Assembly (NCBI RefSeq): GCF_030813715.1 | Contig: NZ_JAUSUZ010000001.1 | Location: 186,001 to 250,000 of the forward strand | Source: Catenuloplanes indicus | GTDB taxonomy: Bacteria; Actinomycetota; Actinomycetes; Mycobacteriales; Micromonosporaceae | Reading direction: 5' to 3' | DNA: 64,000 bases | Part shown: positions 1 to 7,273 of the stretch, piece after piece | How the letters are laid out: each line of letters begins with the position of its first letter | Position numbering within the stretch: the stretch's first letter is position 1 | Notes under the pieces: generated by a model | Databases searched by the model: none | The model's input: only the letters and a program-made list of their open reading frames with translations | Told to the model about the DNA's origin: nothing | Translations under genes and position numbers: made by a program

Positions 1-2
1 GT

Positions 3-440
3 TTCCACCGGTCCGGCGGGACGGCGGCCATTCCGCTCAACCCGTACGTCACGGAGACCACCGTCACCGCGGGTGAGCTGACCCTGGGGCCGACCGTCGC
101 CGGTTACCGCACCGGGACGCTCGCCGTCACGGTGACCCACCGGTGGGGCACACCCCCGGCCTCGGTACGGCTGCGGTTCGCCACCACCGGAGGCATCGAG
201 CCCACCGGACCGGACTGGCCGTCCATCACGGACGAGCCGGTCGGCGGCTACCTGGTCACCGTGCCGGCGCCGGCACCGCTGACGGCGCAGACCCGGCAGT
301 ACGCGTTTCGCCAGCCCGCCTCCGTGACCGGCGGCCAGATGACCGTCGCCATGATGGCCTCCTGGTCCGCCGCGGGCCGCTCACTCGCCGAGGCCGTTCC
401 GGGCAGCGGAGCGACGGTCGCGGTGCACGTCACCGGCTGA
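3..440 (+). CDS. C-terminal part of an unidentified, probably extracellular protein
   Basis: The frame is open from the window edge, so only the last 145 or so residues are present. The sequence is rich in Thr, Val, Gly and Pro with alternating beta-type patterns and almost no charged helices, as in Ig-like or jelly-roll modules of secreted actinobacterial proteins. No catalytic motif was recognised and the family is unknown. The gene ends just before a strong hairpin shared with the convergent gene on the other side. The first internal GTG (132) lies inside this open frame and is not likely to be the true start. Confidence 0.55.
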   Translation, partial: FHRSGGTAAIPLNPYVTETTVTAGELTLGPTVAGYRTGTLAVTVTHRWGTPPASVRLRFATTGGIEPTGPDWPSITDEPVGGYLVTVPAPAPLTAQTRQYAFRQPASVTGGQMTVAMMASWSAAGRSLAEAVPGSGATVAVHVTG

Positions 441-451
441 GCACGACGGAC

Positions 452-496
452 GGCCCCGCACGGTGCCGGGTCCGCCGGACCTGACCGTGCGGGGCC
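452..496. terminator. bidirectional hairpin between convergent genes
   Basis: Perfect 13-bp inverted repeat, GGCCCCGCACGGT paired with ACCGTGCGGGGCC, around a 19-nt loop. It sits between the stop of the partial gene on the plus strand and the stop of the repeat protein on the minus strand. There is no long U tract, as is usual in high-GC actinomycetes. Confidence 0.75.
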
Positions 497-530
497 GGAC
501 GGTGTGCTCAGCCGTCCCGCCGGGGCCGGT

Positions 531-1613
531 TCAGCCGGCCGGGACGTTCCACCGCACGATGTGCTGCGTGAAGTCGGTGAGCACCGTGCTGCCGAGCACG
601 CGACCGTGGATGTCCAGGCTCACTGACGTGCTCCAGGTGATCTGGTCGCCCGGGAGGGTGTAGACCCGGGTGTCGCCCCGCCGCCAGCGGAACGGATTCG
701 TGATCGCCGCCCAGTCCCCGTCGATGCGTTCCAGGACGCCGGCGACGTCGCCGCGCTCGTTCACCGCCGTCGCCCGGCCCGCGCGGCCGGGCGCGGGGAA
801 GATCACCGTGCCGTCCCGCCACAGCGCCGGACTGTGATTGGCCTGACCGGCGATGTCGCCGCGCTCGCTGAGCGCGTACACCAGGCCGCTGGTGATCTCG
901 AGCCCGTCGGTGAGCCCGGTCAGCACGCCGTTCTGCCATCGGACCGGCCTCATGAAGCCGCTGTAGCCGATGACCGTGCCGCGGTCGTTGATCGCCACGC
1001 CGTGGGTGGGCGCGCCGTCGATACTGCCCAGGTCGGTGATGCGATCATGGGCCCAGATGACGGCGCGTTGCGTACCGTCCGACTCGTCGTACAGATCGAC
1101 CAGCACCTGACCGCGGTTGTTGACGTCCACCGCACGCCCTGCCGTCATCCCCTGCCAGCCCGGGAAGTCGACGATCACGCCGTTCCGGAGGATCGCGGGA
1201 TGCTCCACCTGGGAGTCGCCGATCGACCGGTGCCCGGCGACCACGCCGTGGTCGTTGAGCGCCTGACCGACCATCGGCGTGCCGGCCCGGTCCTGCAGCA
1301 CGGTCAGCCGTCCGTCGTGCCAGAGGTGGCCGCCGGTCACCACGTCACCGCGCTCGTTCATGTCCACCGGGTCGTAGATCCTGCCCTGGAAGGGGAACTC
1401 GACCGGATCGTGGTGGCGGTGGTCGAGCACGAGGTACTTCTGGGCATCCCCGGACCAGATCAGCGCGTCACCGCGGCCGTTCGTCGCGATCACCGCGCCG
1501 GGCCCGAGATCGGTCAGTTCCGGCCGGGCCCCGGCCGTCGCCGGTGCGGCGGCCGCAGGCCAGGTGAGCACACCCGCGATCAGCGCGGCCGGCCATGATT
1601 TTCCCCTGTGCAT
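531..1613 (-). CDS. secreted HAF-type repeat protein
   Basis: Protein of 360 aa. An Ala-rich signal peptide (about residues 1-28, after a short KSW n-region) predicts export. The rest is made of degenerate repeats of roughly 40-50 residues, each with an N-(E/D/N)-(R/H)-G-x-(V/I) turn (for example NERGDV, NDHGVV, NNRGQV, NDRGTV), the pattern of HAF/extracellular-repeat beta-propeller-like proteins. Function is unknown; the family is usually secreted or surface-located. The ATG at 1613 was chosen because GGAGGAATGCC precedes it; longer frames upstream read through another gene. A DosR-like box lies about 175 nt upstream, too far to be a confident promoter element for this gene. Confidence 0.7.
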   Translation of the reverse strand: MHRGKSWPAALIAGVLTWPAAAAPATAGARPELTDLGPGAVIATNGRGDALIWSGDAQKYLVLDHRHHDPVEFPFQGRIYDPVDMNERGDVVTGGHLWHDGRLTVLQDRAGTPMVGQALNDHGVVAGHRSIGDSQVEHPAILRNGVIVDFPGWQGMTAGRAVDVNNRGQVLVDLYDESDGTQRAVIWAHDRITDLGSIDGAPTHGVAINDRGTVIGYSGFMRPVRWQNGVLTGLTDGLEITSGLVYALSERGDIAGQANHSPALWRDGTVIFPAPGRAGRATAVNERGDVAGVLERIDGDWAAITNPFRWRRGDTRVYTLPGDQITWSTSVSLDIHGRVLGSTVLTDFTQHIVRWNVPAG

Positions 1614-1752
1614 GGCATTCCTCCCTCGTACGCGGTGTGGGCGGCCGGAGACCGGCCGATCCGGCTGCGCGCCGGAACAGCGAACGGCGTTCCGAGGTGC
1701 TCCGTACGGACCCGTTACCTGGTCGTCGCCGGTCTTCTCGACTCGTGACCGT

Positions 1753-2319
1753 TCAGATCCAGCACACCGCGGTCGATGCCGGCGGCACAGGGCCGTTCGG
1801 CCCGATCGGCGCACCGCCACCGCCTCGAAGCCCGGATCTCTGCCCCGCCGGGATCCGCGCCGGTTCAGGCCCGCCGGAGCGTGTCGCTCGGCGCCTGTCC
1901 GTACCGACGGCGACGATGCCGGCCGGTGTCTGTGCGCTGTGTACGGCGGCGAGCGGCCGCAGGAACGCGGTTGTCCCGATCCGGACGGTGTCGCCCAGGT
2001 CGGCCTGGACCCGCACGACACGCACGGTGCCGGTCGACAGAGCCGCGAAGAGCGCCCGGCCGCGGCCGGGCACGCCGCCGTCGAGCAGGTCGGTGAGCAT
2101 CGGCGCGACGTCGTCCAGCCGCAGCCGGCTCTGGTCACCGGTGCCGATGCTGCCGAGCTGCCGGCGGAGCCCGGTCAGCAGGTGCGGCAGCCTCACCTGC
2201 CAGGGCGCGGGAACGGTCGTCGCCGCGTGCGGATCCGCGGTGACGTACACCGACAGGAGGCCGCCGGGGTCGTGCATCCGGGCGAGGTCCCGCAGTCGCT
2301 CCATGTGGATCACGGACAT
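1753..2319 (-). pseudogene. truncated archaeo-eukaryotic release-factor-like (baeRF) gene
   Basis: The first 135 or so residues resemble the N-terminal domain of bacterial archaeo-eukaryotic release factor (baeRF) proteins: an opening LARMHDPGGLLSVYV, a middle DLLDGGVPGRGRALF and a later FLRPLAAVH segment. Family members are usually about 350-380 aa, so roughly two thirds are missing. After that point the frame becomes Arg/Pro/Gly-rich and reads straight through a palindromic DosR-like box (1788-1803), so the 3' end is not real coding sequence. In M. tuberculosis the related eRF1-like Rv2629 belongs to the DosR regulon. The start has GGAG 8 nt upstream. The family call is by motif resemblance only. 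Confidence 0.6.
1788..1803. promoter_or_regulatory. DosR-like box
   Basis: CAGGGCCGTTCGGCCC, containing the perfect palindrome GGGCCG-TT-CGGCCC. The same 16-mer recurs at 14179-14194, and the identity extends to about 22 nt with flanks. It lies at the point where the truncated release-factor-like gene loses homology. Confidence 0.6.
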
Positions 2320-2349
2320 GGGTTCACTCCGCTGGGTACAGCCGCCGGG

Positions 2350-3012
2350 CTACACCGCCGGCCGGCGCGGCAGTGCCGCGCCGGCCGGCGGACGGCCGGC
2401 GGTGCCGGCGGTGCCGGGGATCTCGGCGAGTCTCGCGAACGCTACGTCCATGAGCACGCGGATCACGGCCTCGTGCCCGTCACCGGTCTCCCAGCCGATG
2501 TCGGAGAGCGTCATCACGACAGTGCCGTGCCGGGCGACCAGCAGGTAGCTGGTCTGCACGATCGGCTCACCCACGAAGCCCCCGGCCGGCCGGGCCTGCG
2601 CGACGAGTATCGAGTCGTCGCCGGCGACGCCCCGGTCCAGGACCGTCCAGCGTGTGCCGTGCGAGCACCGGTGAAAGGCCGGGCAGCGGGTGAGCGCGTT
2701 GCGCAGCGCCCGGGTGTACCGGGCCGCGTCCTGGCCGTGGTAGACGGCCACCTGTTCGAGCACCACCGTCGGCTCGTCCTGGCGGCAGAAGACGCCGCCG
2801 ACCGTACGTGCCGTGACCGGTGCACCGGGATAACGGACCAGGCCCGGGCAGGGTATAGGTGGACGTAGATCAGTTCGGACTCCGGCGGGTACCTCGGTCA
2901 CCTCGGCACCGCCCAGGTCATCCGCGTGCAGCAGCGCCGCGTCGGGGATGGCCGCGACCGCCGCACCGGCCGAGGACGTCGCGGCAGACCCGGATTCGAT
3001 GATCGACTGCAT
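2350..3012 (-). CDS. hypothetical protein of the stress island
   Basis: Protein of 220 aa with no recognised family. There is no convincing signal peptide; two Cys (in the VFCRQ and RCPAFHRCSH stretches) lie in the middle. The second half (SILVAQARPAGGF, YLLVARHGTVVMTLSDIG) has the alternating hydrophobic pattern of the extracellular PknH-like sensor domain, but I would not name it on that. The ATG at 3012 follows GGAGGAGACA directly; the GTG at 3024 would lie inside that ribosome site. The neighbouring DosR-like box at 3079-3094 ends 66 nt before the start, so it is a candidate member of the same regulon. Confidence 0.6.
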   Translation of the reverse strand: MQSIIESGSAATSSAGAAVAAIPDAALLHADDLGGAEVTEVPAGVRTDLRPPIPCPGLVRYPGAPVTARTVGGVFCRQDEPTVVLEQVAVYHGQDAARYTRALRNALTRCPAFHRCSHGTRWTVLDRGVAGDDSILVAQARPAGGFVGEPIVQTSYLLVARHGTVVMTLSDIGWETGDGHEAVIRVLMDVAFARLAEIPGTAGTAGRPPAGAALPRRPAV

Positions 3013-3078
3013 TGTCTCCTCCACTCCGCGAGGCCCGATGATGACAACGTCACCGTGCGCTCCCGCGGTGCCGGGGGA

Positions 3079-3094
3079 CAGGGCCGAAGGTCAC
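3079..3094 (-). promoter_or_regulatory. DosR-like box upstream of the minus-strand hypothetical gene
   Basis: On the minus strand it reads GTGACCTTCGGCCCTG, one mismatch from GGGACCTTCGGCCCTG found at 16532. It ends 66 nt before the ATG at 3012. Confidence 0.6.
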
Positions 3095-3128
3095 GGACGG
3101 CCGGACAGCCGCCGCACGTCTCGCGAAC

Positions 3129-3144
3129 GGGACCAACGGCCCTG
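3129..3144 (+). promoter_or_regulatory. DosR-like box upstream of the DUF1918 gene
   Basis: GGGACCAACGGCCCTG, ending 57 nt before the ATG at 3202. Together with the box at 3079 it makes a divergent promoter region. Confidence 0.65.
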
Positions 3145-3201
3145 TCCCCGGTTCGGGCGCCGGGGACAGACTCAAGCGGGAACCCGGCGATGGGAGGGGA
3201 C

Positions 3202-3396
3202 ATGTTCGCGCAGGTGGGAGACCGCCTCATCATCCGTGGTACACGGGTGGGCGACGTGAAACGGGTCGGTGTCATCACGGCGGTGCGCAAGCCCGACGGT
3301 GCGCCGCCCTACGAGGTGCGGTGGACGGACGACGACCACGTCGGAGTGGTCTTCCCCGGCCCGGACGCGGTGATCGAGGCCGCGCCCCGCCGGTGA
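3202..3396 (+). CDS. DUF1918 domain protein
   Basis: Small 64-aa protein: MFAQVGDRLIIRG, then a GVITAVR beta strand, the YEVRW core and a terminal VFPGPDA motif, all typical of DUF1918, a compact SH3-like beta barrel. Its molecular role is not known; in actinobacteria it is often found beside stress genes. A strong site, GGGAGGGGAC, precedes the ATG, and a DosR-like box lies 57 nt upstream. The stop is only 2 nt from the stop of the convergent sigma-factor gene, so the two transcripts probably overlap at their 3' ends. Confidence 0.85.
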   Translation: MFAQVGDRLIIRGTRVGDVKRVGVITAVRKPDGAPPYEVRWTDDDHVGVVFPGPDAVIEAAPRR

Positions 3397-3398
3397 GC

Positions 3399-4163
3399 CT
3401 AGGCGAGGAATCGTTCCCGCAGCCGGGCCATCGAGCGGGCCAGAAGGCGGGAGACCTGCATCTGGGAGAGCCCGACCTCCGCCGCGATCCGATGCTGCGG
3501 CAACTCCGACACGAAACGCAGCGCCACGATGCGCCGCTCGCGTGCGGGCAGCTCGGCCAGGCAGGCGCGCAGGGCGCACCGGGTCTCGACCCCGTCGATC
3601 CCCGGGTCCGCGGCGCCGACCATCTCTCGCAGCGGTACGCCCCGGTCGCCGTCCAGCGAGCCGACCCACTGGACACTCGCCTCCAGGCGGGCCGTGCGGG
3701 CCCGCGCGAGGTCGACGCCGAGGTCTGCCGTCAGCTCGTCGAGGCCGACCGTCCGCTGTTCCCGCTGCGCCAGTTGCTCGCCGGCGGACGCCAGCCGCGC
3801 CCACAGTTCCTGCGATCGGCGCGGTATGCGTATCCGGCACACGGTGTCCCGGAAGTGCCGCTTGAGAGCCCCGGTGATGGTCGGGGTCGCGTACCCGGCG
3901 AACGGCACGCCCAGGCCGGGGTCGAAGCGGTCCACCGAGAGGATCAGCGCCACGGCGGCGACCTGGCGGAGGTCCTCGAGCGGCTCACCGCGCCCGGCGT
4001 AGCGGCAGGCCAGGCGTTCGGCCAGCGGCAGCCAGTCCTCGATCACCCGCGCCCGCAGCTCGATGCGGAGAGCGTCGCCGGACGGCATCCCGGCGAGCCG
4101 GCGCAGCCGGTCGTCGGGGGACTCCGCGCCGGACGCGGTAAGGGCGGGTGATGGAGCGGCCAT
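3399..4163 (-). CDS. SigB/SigF-family RNA polymerase sigma factor
   Basis: Protein of 254 aa with the layout of a group 3 sigma-70 factor. Region 2 is seen in EDLRQVAAVALILSVDRFDP and GVPFAGYATPTITGALKRHFRD (about 60-105), region 3 follows with IPRRSQELWARL, and region 4 contains LPARERRIVALRF and the helix-turn-helix QHRIAAEVGLSQMQVSRLL (about 205-245). Group 3 factors direct general stress and developmental genes and are commonly held by anti-sigma factors; no RsbW-like gene is adjacent. A perfect 16-bp DosR-like palindrome lies 86 nt upstream, which would put this sigma factor under the hypoxia regulator and extend the response to a second tier. The start follows GGGAGACGCAT. Confidence 0.88.
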   Translation of the reverse strand: MAAPSPALTASGAESPDDRLRRLAGMPSGDALRIELRARVIEDWLPLAERLACRYAGRGEPLEDLRQVAAVALILSVDRFDPGLGVPFAGYATPTITGALKRHFRDTVCRIRIPRRSQELWARLASAGEQLAQREQRTVGLDELTADLGVDLARARTARLEASVQWVGSLDGDRGVPLREMVGAADPGIDGVETRCALRACLAELPARERRIVALRFVSELPQHRIAAEVGLSQMQVSRLLARSMARLRERFLA

Positions 4164-4249
4164 ATGCGTCTCCCGGTGAGGTACTGTGCCGTCACCTGAT
4201 GCGATGCCTTCGTCGCTCTGACGATTACGACCCGGCTCCCGTGCGCGCC

Positions 4250-4265
4250 AGGGCCGATCGGCCCT
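4250..4265 (-). promoter_or_regulatory. perfect DosR-like palindrome upstream of the sigma-factor gene
   Basis: AGGGCCGATCGGCCCT is a perfect 16-bp palindrome in the gap between the sigma-factor start (4163) and the stop of the next gene (4296). Confidence 0.65.
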
Positions 4266-4295
4266 ACCGGTTGCGTCGCGGGCCGGTTCCGGTCC

Positions 4296-4757
4296 TCAGC
4301 GGACCGGAACCCGGGCGCGGGCCAGCCGGGTGTCCCGCATGCGCGCCAGGGACACACCCAGGCCGTAGGTGACGAAATGCCCGGCCGGCCGGATCTCCAG
4401 GACCGCGCAGCCCGCCCGGCGCTCCGGCGGCGCGAGCGCGGCCAGCCGGGGGAGACGTTCCAGGACGGTGCCGGGATGCACGGTGGCGGTCGCCGCGAAG
4501 CTGACGGTCGCCGGCGGGATCGGCACCAGCAACGCCAGGAGCCCGCCGCGCCGGATCGGCACGGTGACCGCGACCCGGCCGTCACCGGCGATGTGCCGGG
4601 CCTTCCAGCTGTCCCGGGCGACGACCGCGTACAGCCGGTCGCCGTCGGTCCGGTACAGCACGCCGCTGGACCGCGGTGCGCCCGCGGGGCTCACGTGGCT
4701 GAGTACGGCGAAGGACGCGTGCTCGATCGCCCTCCACACCGCCCGGTCGTCGATCAT
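4296..4757 (-). CDS. pyridoxamine 5'-phosphate oxidase-like split-barrel flavin protein
   Basis: Protein of 153 aa with the FMN-binding split-barrel pattern of PNPOx-like proteins: an N-terminal helix (AVWRAIEHASFAVLSHV), the strand pair PRSSGVLYRTDGDRLYAVV, then SWKARHIAGDGRVAVTVP, a typical P-(Y)-K-(A)-R-x-I segment. Members bind FMN, F420 or heme and reduce or bind small substrates; the substrate here is unknown. A box reading GGGACCTTCGGCTCCG on the coding strand ends 54 nt before the start. The ribosome site is AGGTGTCCC before ATG. Confidence 0.75.
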   Translation of the reverse strand: MIDDRAVWRAIEHASFAVLSHVSPAGAPRSSGVLYRTDGDRLYAVVARDSWKARHIAGDGRVAVTVPIRRGGLLALLVPIPPATVSFAATATVHPGTVLERLPRLAALAPPERRAGCAVLEIRPAGHFVTYGLGVSLARMRDTRLARARVPVR

Positions 4758-4788
4758 GGGACACCTCCGCCTTCACCGTTTCTCACGA

Positions 4789-4982
4789 TCACCGACCCCG
4801 CCCGGTCCCGGCGGAGCCGAAGGTCCCGGTGGCGATCATCCGCAGCCGGGCGCGCGGGGCCGGCTCACCGACCGGTAACCGCACCAGAATCCCACCGGAA
4901 TGGTTGCCGGCCGCGGGCCCGGCGGCGTTCCCCGGCCGCAGGGGCACCGCGACCGAGGTGCGCAACCGGACCCCGGTCATCG
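4789..4982 (-). pseudogene. relic of a wax ester synthase/diacylglycerol acyltransferase (WS/DGAT)
   Basis: A short reading frame carries LRTSVAVPLRP followed by AAGNHSGGILVRLPVGEPAP and RARLRMIA. This matches the conserved C-terminal block of WS/DGAT proteins (VPVSLR, then GNR-x-G-x4-LP-x-GE-x-DP and RL-x-x-I). The catalytic HHxxxDG motif and about 85% of the usual 450-470 aa are absent, so this cannot be functional. The homology stops where the DosR-like box at 4812-4827 begins. M. tuberculosis tgs1 (Rv3130c), a triacylglycerol synthase, is a DosR-regulon member. The stretch between 4983 and 5129 shows no confident homology. Confidence 0.6.
4812..4827 (-). promoter_or_regulatory. DosR-like box upstream of the split-barrel flavin gene
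   Basis: Minus-strand GGGACCTTCGGCTCCG, two mismatches from the box at 16532, 54 nt before the ATG at 4757. It overlaps the degenerate 3' end of the WS/DGAT relic. Confidence 0.5.
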
Positions 4983-5129
4983 GCTCCTGCCGCGCGCGCC
5001 CGGCCGGAACACGCGATCGTCCAGCGGGCCGGTGAGGACGCCACCGAGGCCGATCATCAGTGGCGAGCCGAACAGCGGATCGTGTGTCGGCTCGGTCCGG
5101 TGACCTCGCAGACGGTGACGTCGTGGCCT

Positions 5130-5507
5130 TCATCGCTCGACCACCAGCCGCCGGGCGTACAGCAGCCGTGCCCACCACGGGCGGTCCGCCGAGGCCGTGC
5201 GGGGTGCGGGGGCGGGCAGGCCACGCAGGCTGATCCAGCCACCGGGGCCCATGCTCACGGTACGGATGGCCGGGCCGGGCGGACGACGGGTGGCGGCGGC
5301 TGCCGCGGCACCGGCGACCGCGACCGCGGTCACCGCCAGCACCAGCCGGCCGGTGTCGAGCACCGGAACGAAGCGGGCACCGTCGCCGGTGACCACGAAC
5401 GCGCCGACCGGCCGGCCACGGTGTGACACCGGCACGACGGAGACGCCACCCGGCCCTGTGACGGACGCCGGCCGTGGCCGGTCCGGCGATGGCGACTGGT
5501 CTGTCAT
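5130..5507 (-). CDS. divergent GerW-like membrane protein
   Basis: Protein of 125 aa with one hydrophobic segment (about residues 54-72). The stretch RGRPVGAFVVTGDGARFVPV followed by the membrane segment parallels the C-terminal part of the GerW-family protein encoded at 7651 (AGVYVIRDGAVCWRPAYD, then a membrane segment), so I infer a shortened, diverged relative. GerW/YtfJ proteins are spore-germination-associated in Bacillus; in actinobacteria the role is unknown. The ATG at 5507 follows GGAGGTTGCC; the longer frame to 5675 has no such site. A degenerate DosR-like box lies about 60 nt upstream. Confidence 0.5.
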   Translation of the reverse strand: MTDQSPSPDRPRPASVTGPGGVSVVPVSHRGRPVGAFVVTGDGARFVPVLDTGRLVLAVTAVAVAGAAAAAATRRPPGPAIRTVSMGPGGWISLRGLPAPAPRTASADRPWWARLLYARRLVVER

Positions 5508-5568
5508 GGCAACCTCCATGGTGCCGGTACTCGTCCTCGACGATGCGGCACGCCGGCCGCGCTCGGGA

Positions 5569-5583
5569 GGGGCGAACGTCCCG
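5569..5583. promoter_or_regulatory. possible DosR-like box between divergent genes
   Basis: GGGGCGAACGTCCCG, a weak palindrome 61 nt from the minus-strand start at 5507 and 78 nt from the plus-strand start at 5662. Weaker than the other boxes. Confidence 0.35.
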
Positions 5584-5661
5584 TAGACCGGTGCCGGCCG
5601 GCGGTGCCCGGCGTGCACGGCGGGGACGACGCTGACGGTGGGTACCGGACAAGGAGGCGCC

Positions 5662-6063
5662 ATGTCGATCAACACGGTGGAGGTCGGCCACGTCCATGCC
5701 GACGTCTATGAGATCCGGGTGCGTGACCATGTGTTCGCGGTGGACCAGCCGGCCGACGCGGGCGGCTCGGACCAGGCGCCGACGCCGGTCGAGTTGTTCG
5801 TCGCGTCGCTCGCCTCGTGCGTGGCGTTCTACGCCGGCCGCTATCTGGGACGGCACGGTTTCGACCGGACCGGTCTACGGGTCCGGGCGACCTACCACCT
5901 CGCCGCCGACCGGCCGGCCCGGGTCGCCGAGATCCGGATCACGATCCGGCCTCCGGATGGTTTCCCGGCCGAGCGGGTCGCCGCGCTGTCCGCGGTGGCG
6001 GGCCACTGCACCGTCCACAACACGCTCACCGTACCGCCTGATGTCTCGATCTCCGTGGGGTAG
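5662..6063 (+). CDS. OsmC-family peroxiredoxin-like protein
   Basis: Protein of 133 aa with the OsmC fold: PTPVELFVASLASCVAFYAG carries the first redox Cys (about C53) and GHCTVHNTL the second (about C116). These two Cys form the thiol peroxidase centre of OsmC/Ohr proteins, which reduce organic hydroperoxides in the cytoplasm. YhfA-like members share the fold, and the substrate cannot be told from sequence. The ATG is preceded by AAGGAGGCGCC. A hairpin follows immediately, so the gene is probably monocistronic. Confidence 0.85.
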   Translation: MSINTVEVGHVHADVYEIRVRDHVFAVDQPADAGGSDQAPTPVELFVASLASCVAFYAGRYLGRHGFDRTGLRVRATYHLAADRPARVAEIRITIRPPDGFPAERVAALSAVAGHCTVHNTLTVPPDVSISVG

Positions 6064-6064
6064 C

Positions 6065-6097
6065 GGCGCGGCCGGTGACCGGGTCACCGGCCGCGCC
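6065..6097. terminator. bidirectional hairpin between OsmC and flavodoxin genes
   Basis: Perfect 15-bp inverted repeat GGCGCGGCCGGTGAC / GTCACCGGCCGCGCC with a 3-nt loop, 2 nt after the OsmC stop, between convergent genes. Confidence 0.8.
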
Positions 6098-6118
6098 GGG
6101 GGATGCGGAAGCATCCGT

Positions 6119-6643
6119 TCAGCCGACCGGCTGCGTCGCCACGATCATCTCGGCGAGGGTGCGCCCCCACCGGCGGGCTCGCTCCGGCTCGCCGTCGCGC
6201 AGCGGCCCGGTGCTGCCGGTGACGACGAAGTCCTCGGCGGGCAGCAGGATCCGGCAGCCGAGGCGGCGCAGGCGTTTCTGCGCCGACCGCGCCGCCGACC
6301 CGGTCGGCCACGGCGTGCCGATCCGGGTGTCGAACGCGGCGGCCGGCGTCCCCGCCAGCGAGGTGTACTGCGCGAGCCACTCCCGGACGCCGGTCTCGGC
6401 CGGGCCGGTCGCGCCCTGCTCCGCGGCGGAGCGGCGGGTGGCGGCGCGGCTGAGACCGAACGCGTGGGTGGGGCCGCCGACGACCAGGGCGCAGTAGCCC
6501 TGGCCGTCGGCCCGGGGTTGCGTCGCGACGTTCCGCGGTTCCGCCTCCAGCAGCTCGGACATGCCCTCGGCGACGGCACGGGCGATCAGCTCGGTGTTGC
6601 CGAACATCGACTCGTAGACGACGAGGGCGCGCAGGGCCGCCAT
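6119..6643 (-). CDS. flavodoxin-domain protein
   Basis: Protein of 174 aa. The N-terminus RALVVYESMFGNTELIARAV is a classic flavodoxin phosphate-binding loop (residues 5-24), followed by YCALVVGGPTHAFGLS, the second FMN-contact region. Flavodoxins bind FMN and carry electrons at low potential in the cytoplasm; the redox partner is not evident. It starts 1 nt after the stop of the upstream USP gene on the same strand, so the two form an operon, and it would share the DosR-like boxes at 7151-7216. Confidence 0.85.
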   Translation of the reverse strand: MAALRALVVYESMFGNTELIARAVAEGMSELLEAEPRNVATQPRADGQGYCALVVGGPTHAFGLSRAATRRSAAEQGATGPAETGVREWLAQYTSLAGTPAAAFDTRIGTPWPTGSAARSAQKRLRRLGCRILLPAEDFVVTGSTGPLRDGEPERARRWGRTLAEMIVATQPVG

Positions 6644-6644
6644 C

Positions 6645-7079
6645 TCAGGCGGCCCGGTCGATCGGTATCACCACGACCGGGCACGGTGCGCGGCGGATGC
6701 AGCCGTCGCTGACCGAGCCGAGGACGCGGTGCCGCAGCGCGGAATGGCCGTGGCTGCCGAGCACCAGCAGGCTCGCCTTCTCGGCCGCGATGGTCAGCGC
6801 GTTGACCGGGCTGTTCTCCGCGGCCTCCGCGGTCACGGTCACCGGGTCGTGCGCCTGCCGCAGCACGGCGTCGATCTCGTCGCGCAGCAGTGTCTCCGCG
6901 CGATGCCGTTGCGCGGCCGGGGACGTCTCGGTCAGCGGTCCGGAGTCGATACCGTCCCAGGTCCACGCGGTCACCGCCCGGACCGTACCGCCGATTCTGG
7001 CCGCCTCGGCGATCGCCCACTCCAGTGCGCGACGCCCGCCCGGCGAGCCGTCCACGCCGACCACGATCAGGTTCTCCAT
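6645..7079 (-). CDS. universal stress protein, single domain
   Basis: Protein of 144 aa with one complete Usp domain: IVVGVDGSPGGRRALEWA at the start and the ATP-binding G-x2-G-x9-G-(S/T) signature in VLGSHGHSALRHRVLGSV near residue 105. Usp proteins bind ATP or act as stress-signalling dimers. The ATG at 7079 gives the canonical N-terminus and has GGGGTGAG upstream; an upstream ATG at 7106 would add nine residues. It is the first gene of an operon with the flavodoxin and diverges from hsp20 across three DosR-like boxes. Confidence 0.9.
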   Translation of the reverse strand: MENLIVVGVDGSPGGRRALEWAIAEAARIGGTVRAVTAWTWDGIDSGPLTETSPAAQRHRAETLLRDEIDAVLRQAHDPVTVTAEAAENSPVNALTIAAEKASLLVLGSHGHSALRHRVLGSVSDGCIRRAPCPVVVIPIDRAA

Positions 7080-7150
7080 CTGTCTCACCCCTTCGCCGGT
7101 ACGCATGACAGGTTCCGCCTTCAGTAGGCGATCGTCGATGGCCGCCCGGC

Positions 7151-7186
7151 AGAGGCCTTGGTCCCGGGAAACGGCCCATGGTTCCC
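7151..7186 (-). promoter_or_regulatory. two DosR-like boxes of the USP-flavodoxin operon
   Basis: Minus-strand GGGACCAAGGCCTCT (7151-7165), then a second imperfect palindrome from GGGAAACGG to GGTTCCC (7166-7186). They lie 71 nt or more upstream of the USP start. Confidence 0.55.
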
Positions 7187-7200
7187 GGTGCCGGACGGTC

Positions 7201-7216
7201 GGGACCAAAGTCCCTG
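7201..7216 (+). promoter_or_regulatory. strong DosR-like box upstream of hsp20
   Basis: GGGACCAAAGTCCCTG, the closest match in the window to the mycobacterial DosR box (GGGACTTTNGTCCC type). It ends 57 nt before the hsp20 ATG. Confidence 0.75.
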
Positions 7217-7273
7217 ACGTGGACCGGTGCGGCGCGGTCTGCTGGGTGTGCAAGCACCGTGAGGAGGTGGCAC

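Noticed and set aside
2361-2388. Strong hairpin GCCGGCGCGGCA / TGCCGCGCCGGC as a terminator
   Set aside because: It lies inside the C-terminal codons of the gene ending at 2350, so it is at least partly coding sequence.
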